From Saussurea involucrata (lineage: Eukaryota > Streptophyta > Magnoliopsida > Asterales > Asteraceae), in NCBI GenBank assembly GCA_033807775.1, contig CM066321.1:235282350-235346349 (forward strand): a stretch of 64,000 bases of DNA. The letters run 5' to 3'. Shown here piece by piece: positions 20,807 through 31,545 of the stretch. The notes beneath the pieces were generated by a model. The model was not told the DNA's origin, did no database searches, and saw nothing but the letters and a program-made list of their open reading frames with translations. The position numbers and the translations under genes are program-made. Within the stretch, counting starts at the first letter, position 1; the number at the start of each line of letters is the position of its first letter.

Positions 20807-22063
20807 TCAGTTTTCAAAAGGTTCTTCCTTAATGAGAAGTTCATCAAGGGTCGTCTTTTCAGTAGGAATCATCCAGTCAGGAACCGTTACACCTTGTTTT
20901 CTTTTCTTCAGCGCTTCTTGAAAGATCAAGGGTTTTAGGTGTCGTGCCTGAATGTCCTTTCTGAAGTCACACCAGTAGATAAGATCTCGGAGCTGTTCGA
21001 TTGGAGTGATTGGGAGCTCAACGATCCGTTGAAAGCATTTTCGTCCGTCGTAGTCAAGAAAGAATATTCCATAAGGATTACTGATGACTTTACCAGGGAC
21101 GAAAAGTTCACATGGTGGCAAAGAGATGTCAAGGGCAGATAGATCAGGATCAGGACCAAGTACTTCAGCGTGAGAGAAACCAATTCCAGTTTCATTTCGT
21201 ATGACAGGTCCTGAATTTGAATCTTGACGTTTCTTCCTTGGAGAACCTCTTTTTCTTTTCGGCTTTAGATCAGGAACAGGAGGAATATCCACACAAGAAG
21301 ATATCAAGTCGATCTTTCTGTTTATCAGCTTTTCGAAATGATTCTTGTACTTTGATTGTGATGGTTGGATAGCTAACCTCATCTCCAGCCATTCAGAGAG
21401 ACCATACCTTTTTACAGTGTCAGCACGAAAGGTTTCAGATGTGCCATCTTCTCTGAACAGTTTGATGTCAACAATAGGTACTCCGATAGATGTTCTTCCA
21501 GAGATGAATACCTTGTTGATCTTCGCTGGACGATATCTGAAGTGAATTTTCTCTTTACACCAGATCAAGGTGGTCTGAGAAACTTCAGTTTTCTTTTCCA
21601 CGATCTTCTGGGCTTCTTCCCACAGCTTTCGTTGGATTTGAATGGGAACACGCTTCAGCTTGGGGTCTTTGAAAGATTCTTGAGTGAGCTTGATGGCGTA
21701 TTCTCTGTCTTTCTCTTCAGCTTCCTTTCTTTCAGCAATGAGGCGTTCAGCTCTAAGGTGGTCCTGATATTCAGCTTTTGAAATTCTGAACTTAGGAGGA
21801 ACTGAAGGCAGTTGATCAGGCCTTAGAATGATTCGCTGATCCTCGAATCGCTTTATTATTTCTTCTCTTCTCTTTTGATCATCTTCACTCAGCTTTTGAA
21901 GAACTGAGGAAGGTCTCTTATTGTGCGAGAGAGGTTGTTCTTCTGGTTCATCAGTCTCAGAGATTAAGTCCAAGACTGGGATTATTTCATCAGCAGCAGC
22001 TGGCTTTATTTGTGAAGTCGCAACAGTAGAACCTTCAGCGACATCCTCAAACACGGGAGAGGA
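20807..22063 (-). CDS. Envelope-position gene, exon 2, element A1
   Basis: Open from the inferred acceptor at 22063 to the stop at 20807, ~418 codons; an internal Met at 22054 could also start it alone. It has a glutamate-rich N-terminus (DEPEEQPLSH), a charged helical region (about residues 60-150), WLEMRLAIQPSQS, and a basic patch KPKRKRGSPRKKRQ (about residue 265) resembling a bipartite nuclear localisation signal. Then come RNETGIGFS, GIFFLDYDGRKCFQRI and the C-terminus LLIKEEPFEN. No signal peptide or hydrophobic membrane segment is visible. Spliced to exon 1 it would make one protein of ~1300 residues. A viral envelope role is not supported by what I see. A nuclear role is an inference from the basic patch. 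Confidence 0.65.
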   Translation of the reverse strand, partial: SSPVFEDVAEGSTVATSQIKPAAADEIIPVLDLISETDEPEEQPLSHNKRPSSVLQKLSEDDQKRREEIIKRFEDQRIILRPDQLPSVPPKFRISKAEYQDHLRAERLIAERKEAEEKDREYAIKLTQESFKDPKLKRVPIQIQRKLWEEAQKIVEKKTEVSQTTLIWCKEKIHFRYRPAKINKVFISGRTSIGVPIVDIKLFREDGTSETFRADTVKRYGLSEWLEMRLAIQPSQSKYKNHFEKLINRKIDLISSCVDIPPVPDLKPKRKRGSPRKKRQDSNSGPVIRNETGIGFSHAEVLGPDPDLSALDISLPPCELFVPGKVISNPYGIFFLDYDGRKCFQRIVELPITPIEQLRDLIYWCDFRKDIQARHLKPLIFQEALKKRKQGVTVPDWMIPTEKTTLDELLIKEEPFEN

Positions 22064-22196
22064 CTAGCTGAAAAGCAGCGATCTTACAGATAAGAATTGG
22101 GTAGAAGAACTTGGGTAGAAAAGATAGAAAAATAATGTGGATGTGTATATAGGTTTGGAGAAGTTCAGGGAAGGAAAATGTAAAGTTTTAGTTTAC
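22064..22196 (-). other. Intron of the envelope-position gene, element A1 (133 bp)
   Basis: Donor: TTTGTCAG/GTAAAC at 22197/22196. Acceptor: TTTTCAGCTAG/TCC at 22064/22063. The intron is AT- and pyrimidine-rich. Splicing here joins exon 1 (ending KPVCQ) to exon 2 (starting SSPVFED) in the same phase. Using the earlier CAG as acceptor would run into a stop, so the CTAG acceptor is preferred. Site positions are conserved in A2 and B, and the acceptor in D. Confidence 0.6.
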
Positions 22197-24860
22197 CTGA
22201 CAAACCGGCTTTTCAAAGAGAATCGCTAGATTTTCATCTTCAGCGAGGCCTTTGTCTTTGCTTTTCTCAGCGCCAGAGGCTGAGGGCTTTGTCTTTGTCT
22301 TCTCCCCTGATGGTTCTTTTATTGAGATTCCTTTAAGAGCTTTGATCCTTGGGGCAGGTTTGACGATAAAGAAATCATCGTCATCTTCATCATCATCATC
22401 ATCATCCTTTCTTGGAGAGAAGGATGGTTTGTCGTCAAGGATGTCGATGTCTTCATCTTCTTCTGCTTCGGAATTCTCAGCATCTTCTTCGAGTTGCTCC
22501 CCCTCAGATACAGAGGAGAGCTTCTCGGTTCCCTCAGGGTTTTCATCTCCCTGAGGTCCAGTGGTCAGATCTTCATTCATCTCTCCCCTGATAGATTCAT
22601 CATGGGAAAGGTCTTCAGCGCTTTTGTTATTCAGATCTTCAGCGCTTTTCTCCTTGGAATGTTCAGCGCTCTTCTCCCCCTCTTTTTCATGATGACTGGG
22701 GGAGGAATGGGCAGACTCAGCATTGGTGTTATCTCTGTCTTCTGGGCCAGAGATTTTCACACAACCTTCAAGCTTTGCTATTCTGTCTTCAAGGCCAGAA
22801 ATAGCAGGCGTGATTTTCCTCAGCTCTGTGCGATCCTCCTCTGTGAAAGATTCCAGAATAGGGACATGGGCAGGAGCAGGAGCTGGACTATTTGCCTTGT
22901 TTACCAGCGTCTCGATCATCGTCTTCATAGAGCTAACGTCGGTCTTTACAGAGCCTAAGTCAGTCTTGACCTCTGACATATCACCCTCGAGTTTTTCAAC
23001 CGATGTCTTCAGCGTTGTTACTTCGCTGGACATGGTCGAAACTGATGTTTTGAGGCTTGTGTAGTCAGTGTAGATGTCACAGAGCACCTTGGGAAAATCG
23101 CTGAGCGTCTTATCAAGACTCTTGATGTCTTCAGTGGAAGCTTTCTTCTCCACCACCGTTGTCAGTTTTGTCAAGTTCTCTCCAGTGTTTGTTACAGCTG
23201 TTGAGTTGTTGGAGAGTGTGGTGGTGAGACTGGACAGCTTTGTTTCCACGGACTTCAGCGAGGCGTTGATGTCTCCCAAATTAGGACCTGTAACATATAA
23301 GTACTTATGAACAAAGGAAAGCTCAGAAGTTTCAGGTTTAGTTACAGTGTTTAAGGTGGGATTAGTACCTGCAGGAGGATTGATGAACTCGTCAAAGTTG
23401 CAGGTTCCTGAATAGTGTTCCATATCCTCTTCGAAAGTACGGTGAGGTATGGTGAACTCTGCAGGTCCTTTCTTCATCATTTGATGAGAAGCATCAGCGG
23501 CGGCTTCTGGAATGATGGCATCTCCAGTGTTTGCTGGAGGAGTGTCCAAGTGAGTGGAGGGAGAAGTGAAGGTTAAGATTGGGGTTCGGGATCTGAGTTC
23601 AGCGTTGGAATCGCTGACAATCACTTCATCAGTCTTTTGAGAGATTGATGGAGGTTGGGTAGTTTCCAAGTTTCTAACCTCAGCGTTTGGAGACGCTGAA
23701 GTCTGGATTGGAGGGATGGCTTGCACGGGTGTGGCAGAGCGTACCACGGAACTTTCCTTCAGCTCTTCAGAATGAGCTGAGGAGTCTTCAGCATGGAATT
23801 GCTGGGGTTGCTCCTTGGTTTTCTTGATCCTTTTGGAATCAAGTTGGGTGTGTGAGGGTTTCCTTTTCTTATAAGGAGAGGATTTTGTGGCCGGGGTATC
23901 AGCGATTGGTATTGTCGCTGAAGGAGCCACAGAAAGCGGAGAATTTAGAAGAGTGAGAAGAGTAGAGAGACGTACCTCATTGGCGACAGGCTTGAAGTCG
24001 AGAACCTTAGGGCCAATCTGAGAAAGTTTCAGATCACCCTCTTCAGGATAGCTGTCCTTCAGGCCATATTGAAAGATGGCGCTGATGAATCGTGGGTAAG
24101 GAACCCATGCTGGTCTGTCAGCGGCAGAATCGACACGTTGAATCAGGTCTTCATAAATAGTGGAGGCCCAGTCAATATTTAGACCTTTCAGCAGTGCGTA
24201 TCCCATGGACTGCTAAGGTTGGGCGGCTTGATCAGAAGATCCGGATTTCGCTGTCATGCAGCTGATCAGGTGAGCGAAGATGAAATTCATCTCGCTGGGC
24301 ATCTTGGATTTCTTTATCAGCGTCAGTTTCTTCTCAGGCTTCTTGTCCCTTCCAATATCCCAGATATAACCCATTGCGTCAAGGAAAGCAATGATTGCTT
24401 CTCTGTCAGCATGCTTTTTGTGGTCAGGGAATGGAATGAAGGGTTTTTCTTTGGAGGCATTTGGGAAGTTTAGGGATTTGCGGATAATTGCGGGTGTGAT
24501 CTTGATGGTGCCATACTCAGTATCGCTGAGTATGCAGTCTATGGTTTTGGATGGATCTTTGGCAGAGGGTAGCTCAGTGTGTCTGGCAGAGTACCAGAAC
24601 TGAGATAAGAGCCGCTGACTGGCAGGAGGTGTTATGGTCAGGGCTGTGTAGATGGGGCTGTTCTTCAGAAAACTTACAGAATCGTCCAGATGTGATACTT
24701 GCTTCCGAGGAGGAAACTCGAGAAGAGCTGAGAGGTTGTTGGCTTTAGTCCAATCGAGTTGATCCAGCTCGAACTTCACCTGGGGGGCTTTGAAGATTTC
24801 CATTTCCTCAGAGTCAGTGGAGATGGATTCAGCGGTAACATTCAGCTTTGAAGATGCCAT
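22197..24860 (-). pseudogene. Envelope-position gene, exon 1, element A1 (one nonsense mutation)
   Basis: Starts MASSKLNV at 24860. N-terminal region (about 1-320): LLSQFWYSARHT, ITPAIIRKSLNFP, MPSEMNFIFAHLISCMTAK, MGYALLKGLNIDW, VPYPRFISAIFQ. A Ser/Thr-rich linker follows with a basic KKRKPSH patch (about 320-520). A long predicted coiled coil begins after VTGPNLGDI (about 525-650), and then an acidic tail with D/E runs (about 760-850) before NLAILFEKPVCQ. A TAG at 24213-24215 (CAG in A2) interrupts an otherwise open frame. This is the envelope-like position known from SIRE1, but I see no signal peptide, membrane anchor or cleavage site. Family function unknown. Confidence 0.7.
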
Positions 24861-25377
24861 ATCACTGTATTATCAGTTCAACCAAAGATGTTAACAAATA
24901 AGAATTATCTTAATGTGGAAAGAAATTTCCGTTAAGATATTTCGAATCTTGTCCATTTCATTCAGACAAAAAAAATGTCTTAATGAAGATTAGGGTTTTT
25001 CTTGATTTTAAAAGAAAAGTAAAACCCATAAAATCTTTTATTCCAGTTTCTAAAAGAAAAATGGATACGAATGAAAAACAAGTTTAAGATTTATATTTAA
25101 AACTTGAAGAACAACCATGAAATGGTTGTGTTCATAAAACCATGAAAGAAATGATTTTATTTTAAAACGTTCTTTTGTTTGATCTTGTTAAAACAAAGAG
25201 AAGATCGAAAAAAAGTTATACGCATTTGATAAAAGATAAGAACTTATTAACCTTGAAGTTTTGATGAAGAAGATGATGAACAGTTCTTGAGGTTTTTGAG
25301 AGCACAAATGCAACAGAGAATTCTTTTCTTGCGGAGAAAGATTGTTCGCGTAAAAGACAAATATAAACCAAGAGTTG

Positions 25378-25534
25378 TTTATATAGGGATTTTTAGAGAG
25401 AGAAAACCTTGAGCGGGAAAAGGTTTTCATCATGACACGGACACGTGTTTGCATTTGATTGGAAGTTTGAACAAAACGTGCAAACGTGTGTCAGAAAGAA
25501 ATCGTGCCGAGTGTTATCCGTTGTAATGACGTCA
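25378..25534 (-). promoter_or_regulatory. Internal promoter candidate of the envelope-position gene, element A1
   Basis: On the minus strand, towards the gene: TGACGTCA (25527-25534), two further ACGTG cores (about 25475-25490), CCAAT (ATTGG on plus, 25458-25462), 10 bases, G-box ACACGTGT (25441-25448), TTTCCCGC E2F-like site (25413-25420), and CTATATAAAC (25378-25387). Exon 1 begins ~515 bases downstream. The spacer between pol stop (25872) and exon 1 (24861-25871) is otherwise empty. The order is kept in A2 and B. Promoter activity is inferred. Confidence 0.5.
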
Positions 25535-25871
25535 CAACTGTCCTTTCACATTCTTTTAGGATGTCTCTGAGGTTTTGAAAAACTCAGGGACTCTTTTGAA
25601 AAACATGAAGCACTGAATAGAAATATCAGTGAAGGTTTAAGAAATTTTCAAAATATCGCTGTTAAGGAAGAGATATTCAGCGATGCAAAATTATTTTGAA
25701 ATCTTGCATTTACATGCGATTGTCAGAGAGAGAAAACATACCTGGATATCAGTTTAACCAAGTTTATTCAGAGAGAAGATGATGAAATGGATTATATAAG
25801 TTGATTTTATCCCGAAGCCTATACAAGTTTGTATAAACGTATCGCTGATTAAATGTGAACCGCTGAAGATT

Positions 25872-28800
25872 TTATCCTTCAAAGTTCAGCATTCCAAGCT
25901 CGCTGATGAGAAAGTTGAATCTTGTCTCATCAAGAGGTTTGGTAAACAAATCAGCTAACTGATAATCAGTTGGGATAAAATGAAGTTCTATATCACCATT
26001 CATCACATGATCTCTGATAAAATGATATCTGATTTCTATGTGTTTTGTCTTTGAGTGTAGAACTGGATTGTTTGCTATAGCGATGGCACTTGTGCTGTCG
26101 CAATAGATTGGAATTTTGGAGAGCTGAAGATCATAGTCTAGTAGTTGATTTCTCATCCACAAGACTTGAGAACAGCAGCTTCCAGCGGCTACATACTCAG
26201 CTTCAGCTGTGGAAGTGGACACTGAGTTTTGCTTCTTACTTGTCCAACTTACCAGCTTTCCACCCAGGAGCTGACATCCTCCTGTGGTGCTTTTCCTATC
26301 CATTTTGCAACCTGCAAAATCACTGTCTGAATAGGCGGTTAGATCGAATCCTGAGTCTTTGGGATACCAAAGACCTAGATTCGCTGTACCCTTAAGATAT
26401 CGAAAGATTCGCTTTACAGCTTTCATATGGGATATCTTAGGTTCATCTTGATATCGTGCGCACAGACATATTGCAAACATAATATCGGGTCGGCTAGCTG
26501 TAAGATACAATAGTGAGCCGATCATCCCACGGTACAGCGTGACATTGACAGGAACACCCTTTGTGTCCTTATCAAGTGTCAGCGGTGGTGCCATAGGGGT
26601 TTTCATAGCTGAACTTTCAGTTAAGTCGAATTTCTTCAGCATATCTTTAACATACTTTCCCTGATTTATAAAAGTTCCTTTTTCAGTTTGCTTAATCTGA
26701 AGACCAAGGAAATATGTTAGTTCACCCATCATACTCATTTTATACTCATCTTTCATTCTATCAGCGAAACGAGTACAAAGCTCAGGGTTAGTAGAACCAA
26801 ATATAATGTCATCAACATATATTTGAACTAAAATGATATGACCTTTCACTTTTCTAAAAAACAAAGTTTTGTCAATCTTACCTCGCTCAAATTTTTCAAT
26901 ATGGAGATAAGTAGAGAGAGTATCATACCATGCACGTGGAGCTTGCTTTAAGCCATAAAGTGCCTTGTCCAGTTTATACACATAACCTGGACGCTTAGGA
27001 TCTGAGAATCCTGGAGGTTGTTCCACATACACTTCTTCATTCAGCTTTCCATTTAGAAATGCTGACTTAACATCCATCTGATGTACAGTGAAGTTTTTGT
27101 GTACAGCATATGCTAAGAAAAGACGAATAGATTCAAGTCTTGCTACTGGAGCAAAAGTTTCGTCATAATCTATGCCTTCCTCTTGTCTGTATCCCTGAGC
27201 AACAAGACGAGCTTTGTTGCGAGTTACAGTACCATGTTCGTCCAACTTGTTTCGATAGACCCATTTAGTGCCTATCACCGTTTTGTCAGTTGGTCTACGA
27301 ACAAGTTTCCAAACTTTGTTTCTTTCGAATTCAGTCAGCTCTTCTTGCATAACGCTGACCCAGTTTGGATCTCTGAGGGCATCATCTATTTTCTTTGGTT
27401 CAGTTAGAGAAATAAAGTTAACAAATAAACAAATATTACCTGCACTTCTACGAGTCTGAATACCAGCGTTGGGATCACCAAGAATTTGATCGATTGGGTG
27501 ATTTACAGTCCATCGCTGAGCCGGAGCATACGTCGCTGACTCAGTCTGAACTGGAGAAACTGAAGATGAGGCTTCAGCTACTTCTGGATTATCAGCTAAG
27601 AGAGGAATGTTTGCATTTGCCACTTCATTCACTGATTGCTGAGAAATAGATGGAATTTCTGAGACATTTGGATCAACTGCAGGTATAGTGTTTATAGGAA
27701 CAGCTGAGACCCAAGATGTTTCAGCTTCACTATTTTGCATATTTGGAATGATAGAAGGACCATCATTTTCTACGGTGTGAGCATGAGGAGTGGGAACATC
27801 TTCTGAATCACCAAGATGAGAAAACATCCATTGATTCAGTTCTTCTGTATCAGCGTTCGGTTTAGAGTTCGCTGAACGGGATTCGTCAAACGTGACGTGA
27901 ATAGTTTCTTCTACAGTTTGTCTTCTTCGGTTGAAGACTCTGAAGGCTTTGGAAACTGAGGAGTATCCAAGAAAGATTCCATCATCAGCCTTAGGATCAA
28001 ACTTTCCAAGGGCATCTCTGTTGTTCAGTATGAAACACTGACATCCAAAGATGTGAAGAAAGCTGATTGAAGGCTTTCTCCCATGAAAGAGTTCATAGGC
28101 TGTCTTTTTGAATCTTTTAACTATCAGCGACCTGTTTTGCGTAAAACAAGCAGTGTTGACAGCTTCTGCCCAAAACTGAGTAGGCAGGTGAGAATCGCTG
28201 AGCATTGAACGTGCAGCTTCAATAATTGTTCTATTTCTTCTTTCAGCGACTCCGTTTTGTTGTGGTGTTCTCACTGACGAAAAGTTGTGAGAAATACCCT
28301 TGCTCTCAAGGAAGGAATCAAGAGAACTGTTTTTGAATTCAGTTCCATGATCACTCCTTATTGAGCGAACAGTCATATTGTTCAGAGTTTCCATCTTCCG
28401 AACAAAGGTGATGAGTTCTTCAGGGGTGTCACTCTTAGAACGGAGAAACATTACCCATGTGTAACGAGAGAATTCATCAACTATGACCAACGTATATTTC
28501 TTTCCAGCGATGGATTGTTTGTTAACGGGGCCAAACAAATCCATATGGAGTAGTTGTAGAGGAGATGACACTGAGGAAACTTGCTTTGACTTAAAGCTTG
28601 CCTTGGTCTGCTTCCCTTTTTCACACGCTGAACAAAAAGACTCTTTGGCGTATGAATGTTGAGGTAGACCAATGACTAACTCTTTGGATGAAAGAGTATT
28701 CAGTGTCTTGAAGTTGAGATGTGAGAGCCTTTTGTGCCATAGCCAGTTAACATCAGAAGATGCTTTTGAGAAGAAACAGGAGTTCTCAGTGGTTGTTGAG

Positions 28801-29133
28801 TCCATGTTTATAACGTAAACATTTTCCAAACGATAACCGCTGAGAGCTATCTTCTCCTTTTTGTCAGAGACAAAGCACCACTTTGTTATCCATGTCGCAA
28901 AGTTGACTGATGCTTAGAAGATTATGCTTCAGCCCTTCAACATATGCGACTCTTCTGAAGGATGTTGTACCATTTGAAAGTACACCATACCCTCGGGTGT
29001 GTCCTTTTCCATTTCCACCGAAAGTCACAGAGGGACCCTTCTCTTCCTTGTATTCAGCGAGCAGGTTTTTCTTTCCAGTCATGTGTCTAGAGCATCCGCT
29101 ATCGAGATACCAGATACCCTTTTTAACCTGCAA
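25872..29133 (-). pseudogene. pol: Copia pol (PR-INT-RT-RH), element A1, frameshifted
   Basis: Starts MQVKKGIWYLDSGCSRHMTG (protease Asp in the DSG) at 29133. After 89 residues a net 17-base loss near 28877, relative to A2, breaks the frame. The rest is open from 28829 to the stop at 25872 (985 codons). Visible motifs in order: GAG-pre-integrase HKRLSH, integrase LHMDLFGP / IRSDHGTEF / PQQNGVAERRNRT (D, D, E), reverse transcriptase WVYRNKLDEHG, DETFAPVARLESIR and YVDDIIFGS, RNase H SDSDFAG, STAEAEYVA and CDSTSAI. INT before RT places it in Ty1/Copia. A2's copy is intact. Confidence 0.9.
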
Positions 29134-29145
29134 TACAAAGGAAGA

Positions 29146-31545
29146 TCAGTTTTGCTTGGGTATCCACTTCACCATGTATACGCGTTTGTCAGTGGAAGTA
29201 GTTGGAATGGGTTCAGCAGTCTTCGCAGCATTTGAAGATTCAGCTTTGTCTTTCTTCACTTTGGTCAATTTCTTGACCTCAGCGGTAGGAGTCACCTTGA
29301 CCTGAATTGCAACTGCTTTGGTCTTCTTGGGTGCTATCTTCACCTTAGCTATCTTATCAGCTTTGGTGGCTGTGGGGCACTTACTTGCAATATGATCGGT
29401 AAGTCCACAGTGATAACATTTCCTATAACTAAAATTAGTTCTAGGACCACTTGAGTGCTGAGCTTTTAATTTGGAATTAGAAGTGCCAGCACCAAGTACA
29501 CTATTGGTTTTTGAAATAGGACGAACATTCAGTTCTTCAGATTTCTTACCAAGGATATCTACTCTGAGTCTAGGAGTAGGTCGCTGAACTGATCCAGGGG
29601 TCTGATTTCTAGAACCAGATGAATGAATCACTAAGGCTTTGGAAGCATTCAGCTTGGGTACTAAGGTACCCTTCTGAGGATTTTGATAAATAACAATTCC
29701 TTTACCTTTGTCTTTAGAGACAGAGGTAGGTTTTGAATAAACCATTTTCTCCTTACCTTTTGAGGAGGTAGGAGTTTCCTCAGGGATTGGTGTAATCGAC
29801 GAGGAGTACTGAGATGAAGAAGTGTCAGCTACTGAGGATACGAACGTTCCAAATTTAAGCATTGCACGTTCAGTGGTTGGTTTTGGAGTATCATATTTAT
29901 AACCCAGACCACGTTTATCACTCAGAGGAATCTGAGCCTTAATTATCTCAGTGATCTTTGTTGAAGAATTACACCATCCTTCAATAGTAGCTTGTTCAGC
30001 TTTTAATGCAGCGATAGCTTCTGCTCGTTCGATTTTGACTAGCTGATTTAAATAGACTTGATCTTTAAAATCTTCTTCAAATTTAGAAAGCTTTTCTATT
30101 TGAAGGTGGCAGTTTTTAAGCTTTTCAGCGAGATCAAGATTTTGGTTTTCAACCACAGCTTTGCCGTTCATGGCTTCGTATAAACTTCTAGTCAGCAGTT
30201 CGATTTTACGGAGACTATCAGCTTCATCAATATTTGCAATATTGGTAAAGAAGGAAGGTGATACCTGAATGGCAGATGTTGAAGTGGAGGGAATGTCTGA
30301 ACTTTCTTCCTCTTCTTCAATCTTGGCCATGAGACATTGATTTGCTTCATCATCTTCAGAATCAGATGATGAGGCTTCTTCATCAGAAGCAGCCCAATCA
30401 TAGTCAGCCATCAGGCCTTTTCCTTTCTTCTTAAAGCTTTTCAGCTTTGCATACTTTTCCTTCAGCTTTGAGTATTTGTCATCTTTATTCCTTGGAACAA
30501 AGGATTTCTTTGTAAAAGCTGAAGGTCTCATGATTTTCTTTGACCTGCACTCGTTAGCGAAATGACCTGTCTTTTCGCAGTTGAAACAAGTAGCAGTAGC
30601 CTTATCAACAAAAGCTGATGACTTAGGCTTGTCAACTATAGAAAGAGTTTTGTTCTTTCTAAACATTTTCTTCTTGGCGAATCTCCTGAACCTTTTAGTT
30701 AGGAGAGCCAAGGATTCATCATCATCTGAAGAATCAGAATCTGATGACCTTTCAGAGTTACTTTCTAACTCAGTGATAGTGACCACGGGTCGCTGAGTAG
30801 AAGGTTCTTCTGAGATTAAAGCAACAGGGGTGCTTTTGGAATCTTTTACAAGATTCTTCTTAAGATGGCTAGATTGCTCATGATTCAGCAATGTGCCATA
30901 TAAGGTAGCAAGTGTCATTGATCTTAGATCTTTTGACAGCTTGAGACACATGGAATAATTGTCCCAGCTTTCAGGTAAACATTCTAAAAACTTTGTCAGC
31001 ACTTCAAAGTTAGAATATTCCTTACCAACCGTTTTAAGATCTATAATTAAGCAATTAAAACGTTGATGAACTTCAGAGAGAGTTTCATTCTTACCAGAAA
31101 TGAAGCTTTCGTATTGTCTTACCAGGTTGATCTTTCTTGAATCCTGGACTTTAGACGTTCCTTCATACTGAACACATATTGTGTCCCACATGGCTTTTGA
31201 GGATTTCAGGTTCATGACGGAATGGTAGACTTCGTCAGGCCGGGCCATGGATAGTATGGATCTGGCTTTTGTATCTATAGCCACTTTCTTCTTATCTTCA
31301 TCGGTCCACATGTGTATTTCCTTTGGAATCAGCCTTTCAGGAATAGCAGCTCGAGTTGCAGTGGCTGGAACTAAAGGATCAATAGTTACAGGGATGTGTG
31401 GGCCGTTTTCAAGATAGTAGGTCATAGTAGGGTCAACACCTTCTAGGAAGAGCATCATCCTATTTTTCCATAAGTTGAAGTTGTCTTTGGAAAATCTAGG
31501 GGGTTTTCCAAGAGAACCATTGTCTATATAGTTTGTGTTTGTGTG
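29146..31545 (-). CDS. gag: Gag polyprotein of element A1 (start split off by A2)
   Basis: About 800 codons remain open. The true start codon and the first few codons lie beyond the nested A2 insertion at about 49276-49265. As it stands the frame opens at 31611 inside the A2 LTR. Features in order: UBN2-type capsid domain (TKARSILSMARPDE, LNHEQSS), a CCHC zinc knuckle CFNCEKTGHFANEC (about 30549-30590), an acidic region, coiled coil (NLDLAEKLKNCHLQIEKL), serine-rich linker, and a second CCHC knuckle CYHCGLTDHIASKC (about 29373-29414). It ends KWIPKQN, 12 bases before the pol start. It would bind RNA and form the particle. Two knuckles and a coiled coil are typical of sireviruses. Confidence 0.85.
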   Translation of the reverse strand, partial: HTNTNYIDNGSLGKPPRFSKDNFNLWKNRMMLFLEGVDPTMTYYLENGPHIPVTIDPLVPATATRAAIPERLIPKEIHMWTDEDKKKVAIDTKARSILSMARPDEVYHSVMNLKSSKAMWDTICVQYEGTSKVQDSRKINLVRQYESFISGKNETLSEVHQRFNCLIIDLKTVGKEYSNFEVLTKFLECLPESWDNYSMCLKLSKDLRSMTLATLYGTLLNHEQSSHLKKNLVKDSKSTPVALISEEPSTQRPVVTITELESNSERSSDSDSSDDDESLALLTKRFRRFAKKKMFRKNKTLSIVDKPKSSAFVDKATATCFNCEKTGHFANECRSKKIMRPSAFTKKSFVPRNKDDKYSKLKEKYAKLKSFKKKGKGLMADYDWAASDEEASSSDSEDDEANQCLMAKIEEEEESSDIPSTSTSAIQVSPSFFTNIANIDEADSLRKIELLTRSLYEAMNGKAVVENQNLDLAEKLKNCHLQIEKLSKFEEDFKDQVYLNQLVKIERAEAIAALKAEQATIEGWCNSSTKITEIIKAQIPLSDKRGLGYKYDTPKPTTERAMLKFGTFVSSVADTSSSQYSSSITPIPEETPTSSKGKEKMVYSKPTSVSKDKGKGIVIYQNPQKGTLVPKLNASKALVIHSSGSRNQTPGSVQRPTPRLRVDILGKKSEELNVRPISKTNSVLGAGTSNSKLKAQHSSGPRTNFSYRKCYHCGLTDHIASKCPTATKADKIAKVKIAPKKTKAVAIQVKVTPTAEVKKLTKVKKDKAESSNAAKTAEPIPTTSTDKRVYMVKWIPKQN

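Noticed and set aside
20807..24860. True retroviral envelope glycoprotein
   Set aside because: Position after pol invites the name, but no signal peptide, transmembrane segment or cleavage site is visible. Kept as envelope-position gene of unknown function.
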